Assembly (NCBI GenBank): GCA_009788055.1
Contig: WQSG01000007.1
Span: 294 to 64,293 of the forward strand
Source: Defluviitaleaceae bacterium
GTDB lineage: Bacteria; Bacillota; Clostridia; Lachnospirales; WQUN01
Length of the DNA stretch: 64,000 bases
Direction: 5' to 3'
Position 1 is the first letter of the stretch, and every line of letters begins with the position of its first letter. The translations under genes were made by a program, and so were the position numbers. Below the pieces are notes generated by a model, which was not told the origin of the DNA, searched no databases, and saw only the letters and a program-made list of their open reading frames with translations. Below, piece by piece: positions 26,116 to 34,361 of the stretch.

Positions 26116-26603
26116 GGGAATGGGAAATCCTTTACAATAAACAGAGTCACAAACATTAGGGCGAAAACGCCCGCTGTTACATACACGTCGGCAAGGTTGA
26201 AAATGGCGAAGTTCATAAATAAGAAGTCCAGCATATCGCGCACAAAACCAAAGGCGATTCGGTCAAACAAGTTGCCCAACCCGCCCGCAAAAATCAAAAG
26301 AATAGGCACACGCATAAACCAAAACCGTTTCTCAAGCGGCAAGCGGCCATAGTACCACACCAGCCCGCCCAAAATCACAATCTTCAGCACCGCAAGAATC
26401 CATCTTGCGCCGTCTACCCCTCCCAAAAAACCAAAAAAAGCCCCGGGGTTTTCATGATACGTCAACCCCAGAACCCCCGGCACAAGCACCCTCGCCGCCT
26501 GTCCCTGCAAATTTTCAACCGCCCACGCCTTCAGCCACAAATCCAACGCCAAAAGCACAACGGTTGTTGCAACAAAAATTATCCAGATGTTTTTCTTTTG
26601 CAC
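26112..26603 (-). CDS. lspA: Lipoprotein signal peptidase
   Basis: LspA (163 aa) removes signal peptides from prolipoproteins. Four membrane segments are visible. The catalytic aspartates lie in GNLFDRIAFGFVRDMLDF and IFNLADVYVTAG. GTG 26603 is chosen because GGAGG (26613-26617) is 9 bp away; the TTG at 26612 is immediately next to that site. The stop overlaps the rluD start (ATGA). lspA-rluD is a classical bacterial pair. Confidence 0.93.
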   Translation of the reverse strand: MQKKNIWIIFVATTVVLLALDLWLKAWAVENLQGQAARVLVPGVLGLTYHENPGAFFGFLGGVDGARWILAVLKIVILGGLVWYYGRLPLEKRFWFMRVPILLIFAGGLGNLFDRIAFGFVRDMLDFLFMNFAIFNLADVYVTAGVFALMFVTLFIVKDFPFP

Positions 26604-26630
26604 AAAACACAACCTCCACGGGCGAGCGTC

Positions 26631-26819
26631 TTACGAAACAGCAACTTTTTTATCGCACCTTGTTTTTTTTACCGTTATGATTTCATCATAGTCTGGGTGT
26701 TCGGCTATGACTGTGTATCCGTCCCTAAACATTCCGGCAAATGGGTTTCTGCGCCCTCTTGAAAAGTCTGTGATTTCGGGAATATCGCTAAGGTCTATAT
26801 CTTCATCGTGTTTTTGCAT
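26631..26819 (-). CDS. Putative antitoxin partner of BrnT (62 aa)
   Basis: ATG 26819 overlaps the BrnT stop (TAATG), so the two are coupled. The product has an acidic N-terminus (DEDIDLSDIPEITDF) and a basic RGRRNPF segment. It is shorter than typical BrnA (about 90-110 aa) and shows no clear ribbon-helix-helix C-terminus. It may be an atypical antitoxin. Downstream lies lspA (27 bp), so the pair appears to head the lspA operon. Confidence 0.6.
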   Translation of the reverse strand: MQKHDEDIDLSDIPEITDFSRGRRNPFAGMFRDGYTVIAEHPDYDEIITVKKTRCDKKVAVS

Positions 26820-27112
26820 TATTCGCCTCCATACAATTCGGACTCTGCTTGTGTCGCCTTTCTTGCAGAGATAATTCGTATAACCGTATCATTCTCTCTG
26901 TAACAATGGCACACCAAAAGCAACCTGTCAAATCTGCTCATTCCAATAATAATAAACCTATCTTCATCTTGAGAATGCGATTCGTCATCAAAGTACACGG
27001 CAAAATCATCATCAAAAACGGAACTGGCCTCTTCAAATGAAATCTTGTGTTTGCGCTTGTTTGCGGCGTGTTTAACTTCATCCCACGCAAATTTCTTCTT
27101 CTGCAAATTCAC
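26819..27112 (-). CDS. brnT: BrnT-family toxin
   Basis: The 97-residue protein has the BrnT pattern: FAWDEVKHAANKRKHKISF, EEASSVFDDDFAV, LLLVCHCYRENDTVIRIISA, then RKATQAESELYGG. BrnT toxins are RelE-fold ribonucleases held by BrnA. The start is GTG 27112 with AAGAAGG close upstream. It is followed directly by a coupled 62-codon gene. Confidence 0.8.
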   Translation of the reverse strand: MNLQKKKFAWDEVKHAANKRKHKISFEEASSVFDDDFAVYFDDESHSQDEDRFIIIGMSRFDRLLLVCHCYRENDTVIRIISARKATQAESELYGGE

Positions 27113-27134
27113 GCGCCTTCTTTCGACAACTCCA

Positions 27135-27270
27135 AAAAATTAAAGTTTTTTTGGAGAGGGGGTTTGGGGGAGAACCTTTTATAGCCCGGCGTATGCCGGC
27201 GGCTCGCAGAGCCGTTCCCGCCGAAGGCGGGAAGCTTTCCCTTAAAAAGGTTCTCCCCCAAGGTCTTACT
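27135..27270. repeat. Palindromic repeat family, copy 7 (divergent variant)
   Basis: The ends match the family (TTAAAGTTTTTTTGG at one side, CCCCCAAGGTCTTA at the other). The interior carries different hairpins: CCGGCGTATGCCGG, GGCTCGCAGAGCC and CCCGCCGAAGGCGGG, enclosed by GGGGGAGAACCTTTT/AAAAAGGTTCTCCCCC. It lies between pfkA and brnT, both on the minus strand. Confidence 0.75.
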
Positions 27271-27284
27271 CTTTATATTATCGA

Positions 27285-28403
27285 CTAATCCGCAAAAGAT
27301 ATGCCCATGGCTTTTGCAACGCTTACGAGTTCGCCGTTGGGGTCAACGGTTTTCGCGCCGCCTGCGGAGGTTTCGCCCATTGCTCCGCGACCAAGTACGT
27401 CCTCGAGGGCGATGGATTCCATTTTGCCGTTGCGAAGGCAAACCATGTTTCCGAACTCGCCGTTTTTGATTAGTTCTGCGGCTTTTACGCCATAACGGGC
27501 GGAGAGAATGCGGTCTGCGGGGGAAGTGTCGCCGCCGCGCTGAATGTGACCGAGTACGCAGTGACGCACTTCGTAGTCGATGAGGGGCTCAAGTTTGTTT
27601 GCAATTTGAGCGGCAACTCCGCCGAAACGAACGGAGTCGGGGCTGTCTGCAACAACTTTGCCGATTACGGCAGAGCCGTCTTTTTCAATCGCGCCTTCTG
27701 TTACGGCAACAATGGAGAACGGACGGCCTGCCGCACCGCGCTCTTTTATTTTTTTCACAATGCCGTCCATTGTGTAGGGGATTTCGGGGATAAGGATAAC
27801 GTCCGCGCTTCCTGCAATGCCTGCGTGAAGACAAATCCAACCTGCGGAACGCCCCATAACTTCCACCACAAGAACGCGGTGATGGCTTTCTGCGGTGGTA
27901 TGCAAACGACCGAGATTGTCGGTAACGATATTCACCGCCGTGTCGAAGCCGTAGGTTGCATCTGTGGAGGGCAGGTCGTTGTCTATTGTTTTCGGCACAC
28001 CAACTACGTTAATGCCTTTGCGGGCGAAATCCCGCGCAGAGGTGAGTGTTCCGTCACCGCCCAGCACAACGAGGGTGTCAACGCCTTCCTTTTTCATGTT
28101 TGCAATTGCGACGTCGGAAACGTCTTTTTTAACGGTTTTGCCGTTTTCAACCACGTCGTAATTAAAAAGGTTGTCTTTGTTTGAATTGTAAAGAATTGAA
28201 CCGCCCCTGTGTAAAATTCCGCTTGTTGTGTCGCGGGTAAGCGGCATGAAATCGTTATTGTAAAGCCCGCGATATCCGAATTTGTAGCCCACCAATTCGC
28301 AATCCATCATGCTGTGGCAAGCGCGCACAAGCGAGTGAATTACAGCGTTAAGACCGGGTGCATCTCCGCCGCCGGTTAAAACTCCAATTTTTTTCTTAGC
28401 CAT
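27285..28403 (-). CDS. pfkA: 6-phosphofructokinase (G104/K124 type)
   Basis: The 372-residue enzyme phosphorylates fructose 6-phosphate. N-terminal GVLTGGGDAPGLNAVI, VVLGGDGTLTSA, the active-site GVPKTIDNDLP and MGRSAGWI are present. Gly in GGDGT favours ATP as donor, whereas Lys in PKTIDND is typical of pyrophosphate-type or group III enzymes. The combination marks an atypical family member whose phosphoryl donor cannot be fixed from sequence. AAGGAGG lies upstream of the ATG. It is divergent from rplM; a TTCTAAG-type palindrome lies in its leader. Confidence 0.93.
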   Translation of the reverse strand: MAKKKIGVLTGGGDAPGLNAVIHSLVRACHSMMDCELVGYKFGYRGLYNNDFMPLTRDTTSGILHRGGSILYNSNKDNLFNYDVVENGKTVKKDVSDVAIANMKKEGVDTLVVLGGDGTLTSARDFARKGINVVGVPKTIDNDLPSTDATYGFDTAVNIVTDNLGRLHTTAESHHRVLVVEVMGRSAGWICLHAGIAGSADVILIPEIPYTMDGIVKKIKERGAAGRPFSIVAVTEGAIEKDGSAVIGKVVADSPDSVRFGGVAAQIANKLEPLIDYEVRHCVLGHIQRGGDTSPADRILSARYGVKAAELIKNGEFGNMVCLRNGKMESIALEDVLGRGAMGETSAGGAKTVDPNGELVSVAKAMGISFAD

Positions 28404-28483
28404 TTTTTATCATTTCCTCCTTGTAAGAAATTTTCTAAGTAAAAACGTACACGCCTATTAAAACACAAAAAAGCAAATTTGTC

Positions 28484-28512
28484 TTGACTTTTTCTTAGAA
28501 TTATTCTAAGAT
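28484..28512 (+). promoter_or_regulatory. Promoter of rplM-rpsI
   Basis: TTGACT (28484-28489) and TAAGAT (28507-28512) are 17 bp apart. The spacer carries TTTTTCTTAGAATTATTCTAAG, so two half-sites of a TTTCT/AGAAA palindrome sit between the boxes. Confidence 0.75.
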
Positions 28513-28556
28513 GACGATGAAATTTTAGCCCCGATTAAAATTTTGGAGGAATTACA

Positions 28557-28994
28557 ATGCGTTCAACGCACATTACAAAACCCCAAGAGGTTCAGCGCAA
28601 ATGGTTTGTTATTGACGCGGATGGTCAAAACTTGGGTCGTATTTCATCACAAATTGCCCACATTTTAAGAGGTAAGCACAAACCCACTTTCAGCCCCTCT
28701 GTAGACACAGGCGACTATGTGATTGTTATTAATGCGGAAAAAGTTGCGGTAACAGGCCGCAAATTAGACCAAAAAACTTATGTACGACATTCGGGTCATA
28801 TCGGCCGCAGAAAAGAAACAAAAATGAAAGATATGCTTGCTAAAAAACCCGAATTTATCCTTTGGCACTCCGTTAAGGGTATGTTGCCAAAAAACAATCT
28901 TGGGCGCGAAATGTTCAAGAAGTTCCACGTTTACGCAGGCAGCGAACATAAGCATCAGGCGCAACAGCCCGAAGTGCTTAAATTGGATATTTAA
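28557..28994 (+). CDS. rplM: 50S ribosomal protein L13
   Basis: L13 (145 aa) begins [20 protein letters not shown] and includes [35 protein letters not shown] and [20 protein letters not shown], all standard. TGGAGGAATTACA precedes the ATG. It is cotranscribed with rpsI (11 bp). Confidence 0.98.
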   Translation: MRSTHITKPQEVQRKWFVIDADGQNLGRISSQIAHILRGKHKPTFSPSVDTGDYVIVINAEKVAVTGRKLDQKTYVRHSGHIGRRKETKMKDMLAKKPEFILWHSVKGMLPKNNLGREMFKKFHVYAGSEHKHQAQQPEVLKLDI

Positions 28995-29005
28995 AGGAGA
29001 TATAT

Positions 29006-29398
29006 ATGGCAGCGGTTTCTTATTATGGCACAGGCAGAAGAAAAAGCGCGGTTGCGCGTGTGTATCTTCTTCCCGGCAAGGGCAACATTATCATCAACAA
29101 GCGCGGCATAGACGATTACTTTGGGCTTGATACCCTCAAATTAATTGTGCGCCAACCGCTTGAACTTACCGGCACAACAGCAAAATTTGACGTAAAAGTA
29201 AATGTTGTGGGCGGCGGTTACACCGGTCAGGCCGGCGCGATTCGCCACGGTATATCACGCGCTTTGCTTACTGCAGACGACGATTTTCGCGCTCCGCTTA
29301 AAAAAGCGGGCTTCCTTACACGCGACCCTCGCATGAAAGAGCGCAAAAAATACGGACTCAAAGGTGCGCGTCGTGCGCCGCAGTTCTCAAAACGCTAA
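29006..29398 (+). CDS. rpsI: 30S ribosomal protein S9
   Basis: S9 (130 aa) has [34 protein letters not shown] and the basic C-terminal tail ending APQFSKR. AAAGGAGA precedes the ATG. Its 3' end appears to contain the start of ispE in another frame. Confidence 0.98.
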   Translation: MAAVSYYGTGRRKSAVARVYLLPGKGNIIINKRGIDDYFGLDTLKLIVRQPLELTGTTAKFDVKVNVVGGGYTGQAGAIRHGISRALLTADDDFRAPLKKAGFLTRDPRMKERKKYGLKGARRAPQFSKR

Positions 29399-30299
29399 TC
29401 AATCGACCCCTTTCTTTGAAAACCCCCGGCCACCCGCCGGGGGTTTTGTAAAAGTACAGGCTTTTGCCAAAATTAACCTTTTCTTGGACGTTACGGGCAA
29501 ACGCACGGACGGGTATCACAACATAGTTTCCGTAATGCAATCCGTGAGTTTATGCGACGATTTGACTATTACCATTGCGCCAAACACGCGGGAAGTACAG
29601 CTTTTTTGCGATACGCAGGGGCTTCCCACGGACGACAGCAATCTGATTGTGAAAGCGGCAAATGTTTTAATCCGCGAGTTTGATATCCCCCACGGCTTCA
29701 AGATTGAATTAACAAAACGCATTCCCGTTGGCGCGGGGCTTGCGGGGGGAAGTAGCAATTGCGCCGCAACCCTTCGCGGCATAAACCGGCTTTGCAACTT
29801 GAACATTCCGCTCCCGCGCTTGTTGGAAATCGGGAAAGCCCTTGGCGCAGATGTACCCTTTTGCCTTACGGGCGGCACCGCCCTAACCGAAGGCATTGGC
29901 GAAAAAATCACACCGCTAACGCCGCACCCGCCCTGTTTTATTGTGATAGCCAACCCCAATATCCACATTTCCACCGCAGAAATTTTTTCGCGGCTGGGGG
30001 GGGCTTTCGGTGACGGGGATGAGAAATCCACCGCGCAAATTCTTTCCGCAATATTAAAAAAAGATTTGCAACAAATAGCTACATCGTTCTATAATATTTT
30101 TACGCCCTTTACATCTGCAATTCATCCCGCAATTCACGCACTTATTTCGCAATTAAAATCCATTGGCGCGTTAAACGCAGAAATGACAGGTACAGGTTCT
30201 TCCGTTTTCGCCTATTTCAGCAACGAAGATTCCGCCCAAAAGGCGTTCACTATAATGAAACAACAGAACACGGCTTTTTTATGCAAGCCAAAAAATTAA
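29373..30299 (+). CDS. ispE: 4-diphosphocytidyl-2-C-methyl-D-erythritol kinase
   Basis: IspE is the GHMP kinase of the non-mevalonate isoprenoid pathway. Conserved parts are [34 protein letters not shown] and a C-terminal [12 protein letters not shown]. No ATG, GTG or TTG lies between the rpsI stop and the AKINL motif in this frame. The best start is GTG 29373 inside rpsI, preceded by AAAGGTG (308 aa), adding about 26 residues before the normal N-terminus. That extension is encoded partly by a terminator-like hairpin. The true start remains uncertain. Confidence 0.88.
   Translation: MRRSSQNANQSTPFFENPRPPAGGFVKVQAFAKINLFLDVTGKRTDGYHNIVSVMQSVSLCDDLTITIAPNTREVQLFCDTQGLPTDDSNLIVKAANVLIREFDIPHGFKIELTKRIPVGAGLAGGSSNCAATLRGINRLCNLNIPLPRLLEIGKALGADVPFCLTGGTALTEGIGEKITPLTPHPPCFIVIANPNIHISTAEIFSRLGGAFGDGDEKSTAQILSAILKKDLQQIATSFYNIFTPFTSAIHPAIHALISQLKSIGALNAEMTGTGSSVFAYFSNEDSAQKAFTIMKQQNTAFLCKPKN
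29418..29448 (+). terminator. Terminator-like hairpin after rpsI, inside the ispE frame
   Basis: GAAAACCCCCGGC pairs with GCCGGGGGTTTT around the loop CACCC. It is shaped like a rho-independent terminator, but the T-run is only TTTT. It may attenuate transcription into ispE. Confidence 0.55.
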
Positions 30300-30314
30300 A
30301 AAGGGTTGATTAAA

Positions 30315-32258
30315 ATGAAATTAAAAATTTGCTCGTTTGTACTTATTGCAATTTTATTGGTTACGCCTGTGATGGCGCAGACACAAACTTTTGGGGACGT
30401 GCCCACTACGCACTTTGCGTTTTCGGCGATTAACTGGGTGTCCAACCCCGCAAACGGTGCGTTTATGGTGGGTGATGCGGGGAATAATTTTCACCCGGCA
30501 CGGCATTTAAACAAATTTGAAGCGGCGCAAATTTATGCGATGGCGGCGGGCTTTAGGCACGTAACGCATGGTTTGCCCGAGGAAGAACGTGCGGTTTTTG
30601 CGCGTTCTATGGAGCAGTGGCGGCCGTTTTTGGACACAATGGCTAATGACTTTTCAAGCTGGAACAGAACTGTTGACAGAGAAATTGCGTTTTTGCTTTA
30701 TCGCGGAATCCTTACTATGGCGGAAGTGCAGGGCTTTGTAACGCGGCAAGGAACGGTTGAAGCCCGCCCGCTTCTAACGCGTCAGCAAGCCGTTGCTTGG
30801 ATGGTGCGTTTGGTTGGGCAAGCCGCGCAAGCGGGCGCGGTAACGCTTCCACACCCGACGCCTTTCCGCGACGATGCGCAAATAGCGGAGGGTTTCCTCC
30901 GCTACGTTTATCATGCGCGTGAGCTTGGCATTATCCAAGGCACGGGCGGGTACATGAACCCCGTCGCGCATTTCACCCGTGCGGAAATGGCAACGGTTTT
31001 CCACAACGCACTCAACCAAGACGCAACGCCGACAGCAGAAACCCCTGCGGCAGTTCCGCTTGTTTCGGCGGGTACGCCTTCGACAATTTCGGGTACAATT
31101 TCAAACGTACACCACGACACATACGTTAGCATAACCACGACGGCGGGCACGGAAACATTTTCCATTGCAAACAACGCCGTAATTATGATAGATAACACAC
31201 AGAGTATTGTAACCGCTTTGCAAAACGGAATGAGCGCGACCGCCCTTGTGAACCCGTCAAGGCAGGTAATAAGCCTTGTTGCGCGTACACAAACGCCGGG
31301 GCAAGCCGCGTCTGCCGCGCCCGCGCCCACACTTTACGCCGACGAAGGTTTTGTTACGGCGGTGACTGCCGCACCCGCGCAAAGCGTTACAATTCGTACA
31401 CAGCGCGTTAGAATCACAGGGCAAATTATAGATGAAGAAAGGGTATTCAGTTTCGCGCCGAATGCCGTAATCACTCGCGGCGGCACGGTTGTAAACTTTG
31501 AAAATATCCAAGTTGGCGATATCGCGTTTTTCGGTTTCAGTCAAACCGCGATTCACACAATCGAACTGATGGAACGCGAGCGCACCCTTGTTGGAACTTT
31601 AACAGAAGTTCGCCCGCCGGAAGCAAACAACCCGCTTATTCTCACGCTGGAAGAGGACGGAGGACGCGTGTATGAACTTCGCGCACTACCCGCAACAGAA
31701 TTTTCTCGCGGCACATCCACAGACCTTAACTGGGACGACCTTCGCATTGGCGACACGCTAACCGCCGAGGTAGAATTTGACCGCATAGTGCGCGTACACG
31801 CCGTAGGCGAACGCAGTAATGTAGACGGAAGACTAAACGAACTCCGCATAACCGAACGCAACACAGAAATCACGGTAGCGCAGGAAAACGGCGCGGTTTC
31901 GACATTTATAATCCGTCCCGGCGTTACGGATGTATACACCCTGCGCATTGGTATGCAATTGCGCATAGCACTGGACTCCCGCGAGGTAACAAGCTTGCAG
32001 GTACGCAACCTTGCGCAAACCCAGCCTTCCATCGTTTTGGGCTTCATACAATCCATCCGCGCAGACGGCTCTATCGTAGTGGCAGAAAGCACCGCCGCCG
32101 CCGCCCGCACCCACACCCTAACAATTCCCGCAAATACAACCATTACCCGTGGCGGCGCAACAATATCTGCCAACAACCTACGCGCAAACATGAATGTTTA
32201 CGTTGTACTAACCTCCCCGGGCGCAACCTCTGCAAGTTCCATAACGGTTCTGCCGTAA
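30315..32258 (+). CDS. S-layer homology (SLH) domain surface protein
   Basis: The start is ATG 30315 (647 aa); a TTG 9 bp upstream is less likely. A signal peptide (KICSFVLIAILLVTPVMA) is followed by SLH modules: the first about residues 25-80 (FGDVPTTHFAFSAINWV), a degenerate middle one, and the third about 190-240 (ARELGIIQGTGGYMNPVAHF, TRAEMATVFHNAL). SLH domains bind pyruvylated secondary cell-wall polymer. The rest is beta-rich with repeats such as VITRGGTVVNFENIQVGDIA, suggesting several similar small domains. It follows ispE by 15 bp and may be read through from that unit. Confidence 0.88.
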   Translation: MKLKICSFVLIAILLVTPVMAQTQTFGDVPTTHFAFSAINWVSNPANGAFMVGDAGNNFHPARHLNKFEAAQIYAMAAGFRHVTHGLPEEERAVFARSMEQWRPFLDTMANDFSSWNRTVDREIAFLLYRGILTMAEVQGFVTRQGTVEARPLLTRQQAVAWMVRLVGQAAQAGAVTLPHPTPFRDDAQIAEGFLRYVYHARELGIIQGTGGYMNPVAHFTRAEMATVFHNALNQDATPTAETPAAVPLVSAGTPSTISGTISNVHHDTYVSITTTAGTETFSIANNAVIMIDNTQSIVTALQNGMSATALVNPSRQVISLVARTQTPGQAASAAPAPTLYADEGFVTAVTAAPAQSVTIRTQRVRITGQIIDEERVFSFAPNAVITRGGTVVNFENIQVGDIAFFGFSQTAIHTIELMERERTLVGTLTEVRPPEANNPLILTLEEDGGRVYELRALPATEFSRGTSTDLNWDDLRIGDTLTAEVEFDRIVRVHAVGERSNVDGRLNELRITERNTEITVAQENGAVSTFIIRPGVTDVYTLRIGMQLRIALDSREVTSLQVRNLAQTQPSIVLGFIQSIRADGSIVVAESTAAAARTHTLTIPANTTITRGGATISANNLRANMNVYVVLTSPGATSASSITVLP

Positions 32259-32291
32259 AGGAATAAAAAATCCACGAAAAGGGGCATTGCA

Positions 32292-33632
32292 ATGGACGAT
32301 AACAAAAAAAAATATGCGTCACTGCCAACGCCCGTTAAATTGGATGCGCCGGAGCATCCGGAAGGGTACGAGCCGCCCAAAAGATTAAGAGAGCGGGCAA
32401 CAATGCCCGAGTTTGATAATGTGCCTATCGGGATGCCGGGGCGCGAAAGCAAAGCCCCTGACGACAAGGGGCTTGAAGTGTTTAGGGCGGCGCAAAGGGA
32501 TTATGCCGCAAAGATGCCGCCCCCGCCGCCGCAGGTTAGGCCGGGCGATATTCCGCGCAGAAAAGGAAAACACAGCGGCACACCCCCGCGCAATGCGAGG
32601 GGCAAAAGCCCGCGCCGCAAGCCGTTCGGCAATTTCTTTGGCATTCGGCTTAACCCGCATTATGTGAATATCGCGAGTTGGTGCGTGGCGGGCATTGCCA
32701 CAATTGGAATAGCCGCGTGGTTCATAATGAATTTGATTGTTTACAATGCCTTTGCCGTTTATTTGGACGGCGAACTTATCGGGCATATCCCGTACAGCGA
32801 TACGCTTACTTCGGAGAGTTTTCATGAGTACGCGGTGCTAAGCCTTCAGGCAACGCGGGGCGGCGTTAGGGTTGATGTTGCGCAAACGGTTACTATCGCG
32901 CCTGCGCGTGTGCCCGGAAATCAGCGGGGTACTCGCGGCGAAGTAGTGGGCGTTTTAACGCGGCGGTTCAATTACACGATTGCCGCCACCCAAGTTCTGG
33001 TGCATGGCAATCCCGAAGCGTTGATGCGAACGCAGTCCGACCTTAACCATCTAAAAGATTTGCTACAGGAAAGATGGTTCGACCCGAACGGATACACCGT
33101 TCGCGCAACCTTTGCAGAGGGCTGGGAGGAAATCACAGTTCACGTTTGCCCCGATGAAACCGAGTTCGACACCGCAGTAGATGCCTTTAGGCGTCTGGAC
33201 CGCACACGAATGCAAATGTATCCGTACACGGTGCAAAGCGGCGACAATCTGGGGCTTATTTCCGTGCGCTTCGGCACAGATATCAACCGCATTATGCGCG
33301 ACAACGGCCTTACAAGCACAAATATTTTCCCCGGAAACACTTTGTATATCTACACAAGCCGCCCGCTTCTTACCGTGCGCACTTACGACGAAATCCCCAC
33401 CGAAGAGCCAATCACAATGCCCATCGAAACCATATATCGCGACGACTGGCCAAGTCACGTTTCCAATGTGATTCAGTACGGCATGGCGGGGCTACAGGAA
33501 ACACGCGAACTTATCATCCGCGAAAACGGTGCCGAACGTCACCGCGAAACCCTTGAAGCCGAAATCATTGTAGAACCGCAGACCCATATCATAGAAATGG
33601 GAACCGGCACGGGCACGCTGGAGATACGATAG
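32292..33632 (+). CDS. Membrane protein with LysM and G5 domains
   Basis: The 446-residue protein has a disordered Pro/Arg/Lys-rich cytoplasmic N-terminus (about 1-115), one membrane segment (about 122-150; WCVAGIATIGIAAWFIMNLI), an extracytoplasmic region, a LysM domain (about 310-355; YTVQSGDNLGLISVRFG) and a C-terminal G5 domain (about 365-440). LysM binds peptidoglycan; G5 is common in cell-wall hydrolases and surface proteins. No peptidase motif follows. AAAAGGGGCATTGCA precedes the ATG. walR follows after 11 bp, suggesting a link between this envelope protein and the WalRK regulon. Confidence 0.85.
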   Translation: MDDNKKKYASLPTPVKLDAPEHPEGYEPPKRLRERATMPEFDNVPIGMPGRESKAPDDKGLEVFRAAQRDYAAKMPPPPPQVRPGDIPRRKGKHSGTPPRNARGKSPRRKPFGNFFGIRLNPHYVNIASWCVAGIATIGIAAWFIMNLIVYNAFAVYLDGELIGHIPYSDTLTSESFHEYAVLSLQATRGGVRVDVAQTVTIAPARVPGNQRGTRGEVVGVLTRRFNYTIAATQVLVHGNPEALMRTQSDLNHLKDLLQERWFDPNGYTVRATFAEGWEEITVHVCPDETEFDTAVDAFRRLDRTRMQMYPYTVQSGDNLGLISVRFGTDINRIMRDNGLTSTNIFPGNTLYIYTSRPLLTVRTYDEIPTEEPITMPIETIYRDDWPSHVSNVIQYGMAGLQETRELIIRENGAERHRETLEAEIIVEPQTHIIEMGTGTGTLEIR

Positions 33633-33643
33633 GAGGGACTTTA

Positions 33644-34348
33644 ATGTCCGCAAAAATTTTGATAGTTGATGACGAAAAGCCGATTGTTGACATATTGGCA
33701 TATAATTTGCGCAAGGAAGGGTATCAGATTATTGAAGCGCATGACGGCAAAACGGGGCTGGAACTCGCGCTTTCGGAGAATCCGGACTTGGTTATTTTGG
33801 ATATCATGATGCCGGGGCTGGACGGATATGAGGTTTGCACGCGCTTGCGCAAAGTGTCGCAAGTGCCTGTTATCATGCTTACGGCTAAGGCGGAGGAATC
33901 GGACAAGGTGCTTAGTTTCGAGTTGGGCGCAGACGACTATATCACAAAGCCCTTCGGCATACGCGAAATGCTTGCGCGGGTTATGGCTAACTTGCGGCGC
34001 GGAATGGGGCAACCCGTCTCCGGCGGGTCTAACAAAATGATTTTCGGAGAATTAAGCATCGACCTTGATATGTTTGAGGTGAAACGCGGCAATGATGTAA
34101 TTGACCTTACTCGCCGCGAATTTGAACTGGTAAAATTTCTTGCGACCCAAAACAAGCAAGTTTTCACACGCGAAGCCCTCCTTGAAAAAGTATGGGGCTA
34201 CGAATACTTTGGCGACGTGCGCACCGTAGACGTCACAATCCGACGCTTGCGTACAAAACTTGAACACACATCCGACAACCCTACCTACATCCTAACAAAG
34301 CGCGGCGTAGGTTATCACTTCACACAGGAATTTGGGGACGGATTCTAA
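33644..34348 (+). CDS. walR: Response regulator WalR (YycF)
   Basis: The 234-residue OmpR-family regulator has a receiver domain (ILIVDDEKPIVDIL, phosphoacceptor Asp in LVILDIMMPGLDGYEV, Lys in DYITKPFGIRE) and a C-terminal winged helix (RREFELVKFLATQNKQVFTR, VDVTIRRLRTKLE, TKRGVGYHF). With WalK it controls cell-wall turnover in Firmicutes. AGGAGGGAC lies before the ATG. The next gene encodes its kinase, and YycH/YycI homologues follow, which supports the assignment. Confidence 0.94.
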   Translation: MSAKILIVDDEKPIVDILAYNLRKEGYQIIEAHDGKTGLELALSENPDLVILDIMMPGLDGYEVCTRLRKVSQVPVIMLTAKAEESDKVLSFELGADDYITKPFGIREMLARVMANLRRGMGQPVSGGSNKMIFGELSIDLDMFEVKRGNDVIDLTRREFELVKFLATQNKQVFTREALLEKVWGYEYFGDVRTVDVTIRRLRTKLEHTSDNPTYILTKRGVGYHFTQEFGDGF

Positions 34349-34361
34349 GGGGTTTTTCCCT

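Noticed and set aside
28440-28556. Ribosomal-protein leader or riboswitch upstream of rplM
   Set aside because: Only a promoter and A/T-rich DNA are visible; no conserved leader fold could be identified by eye.
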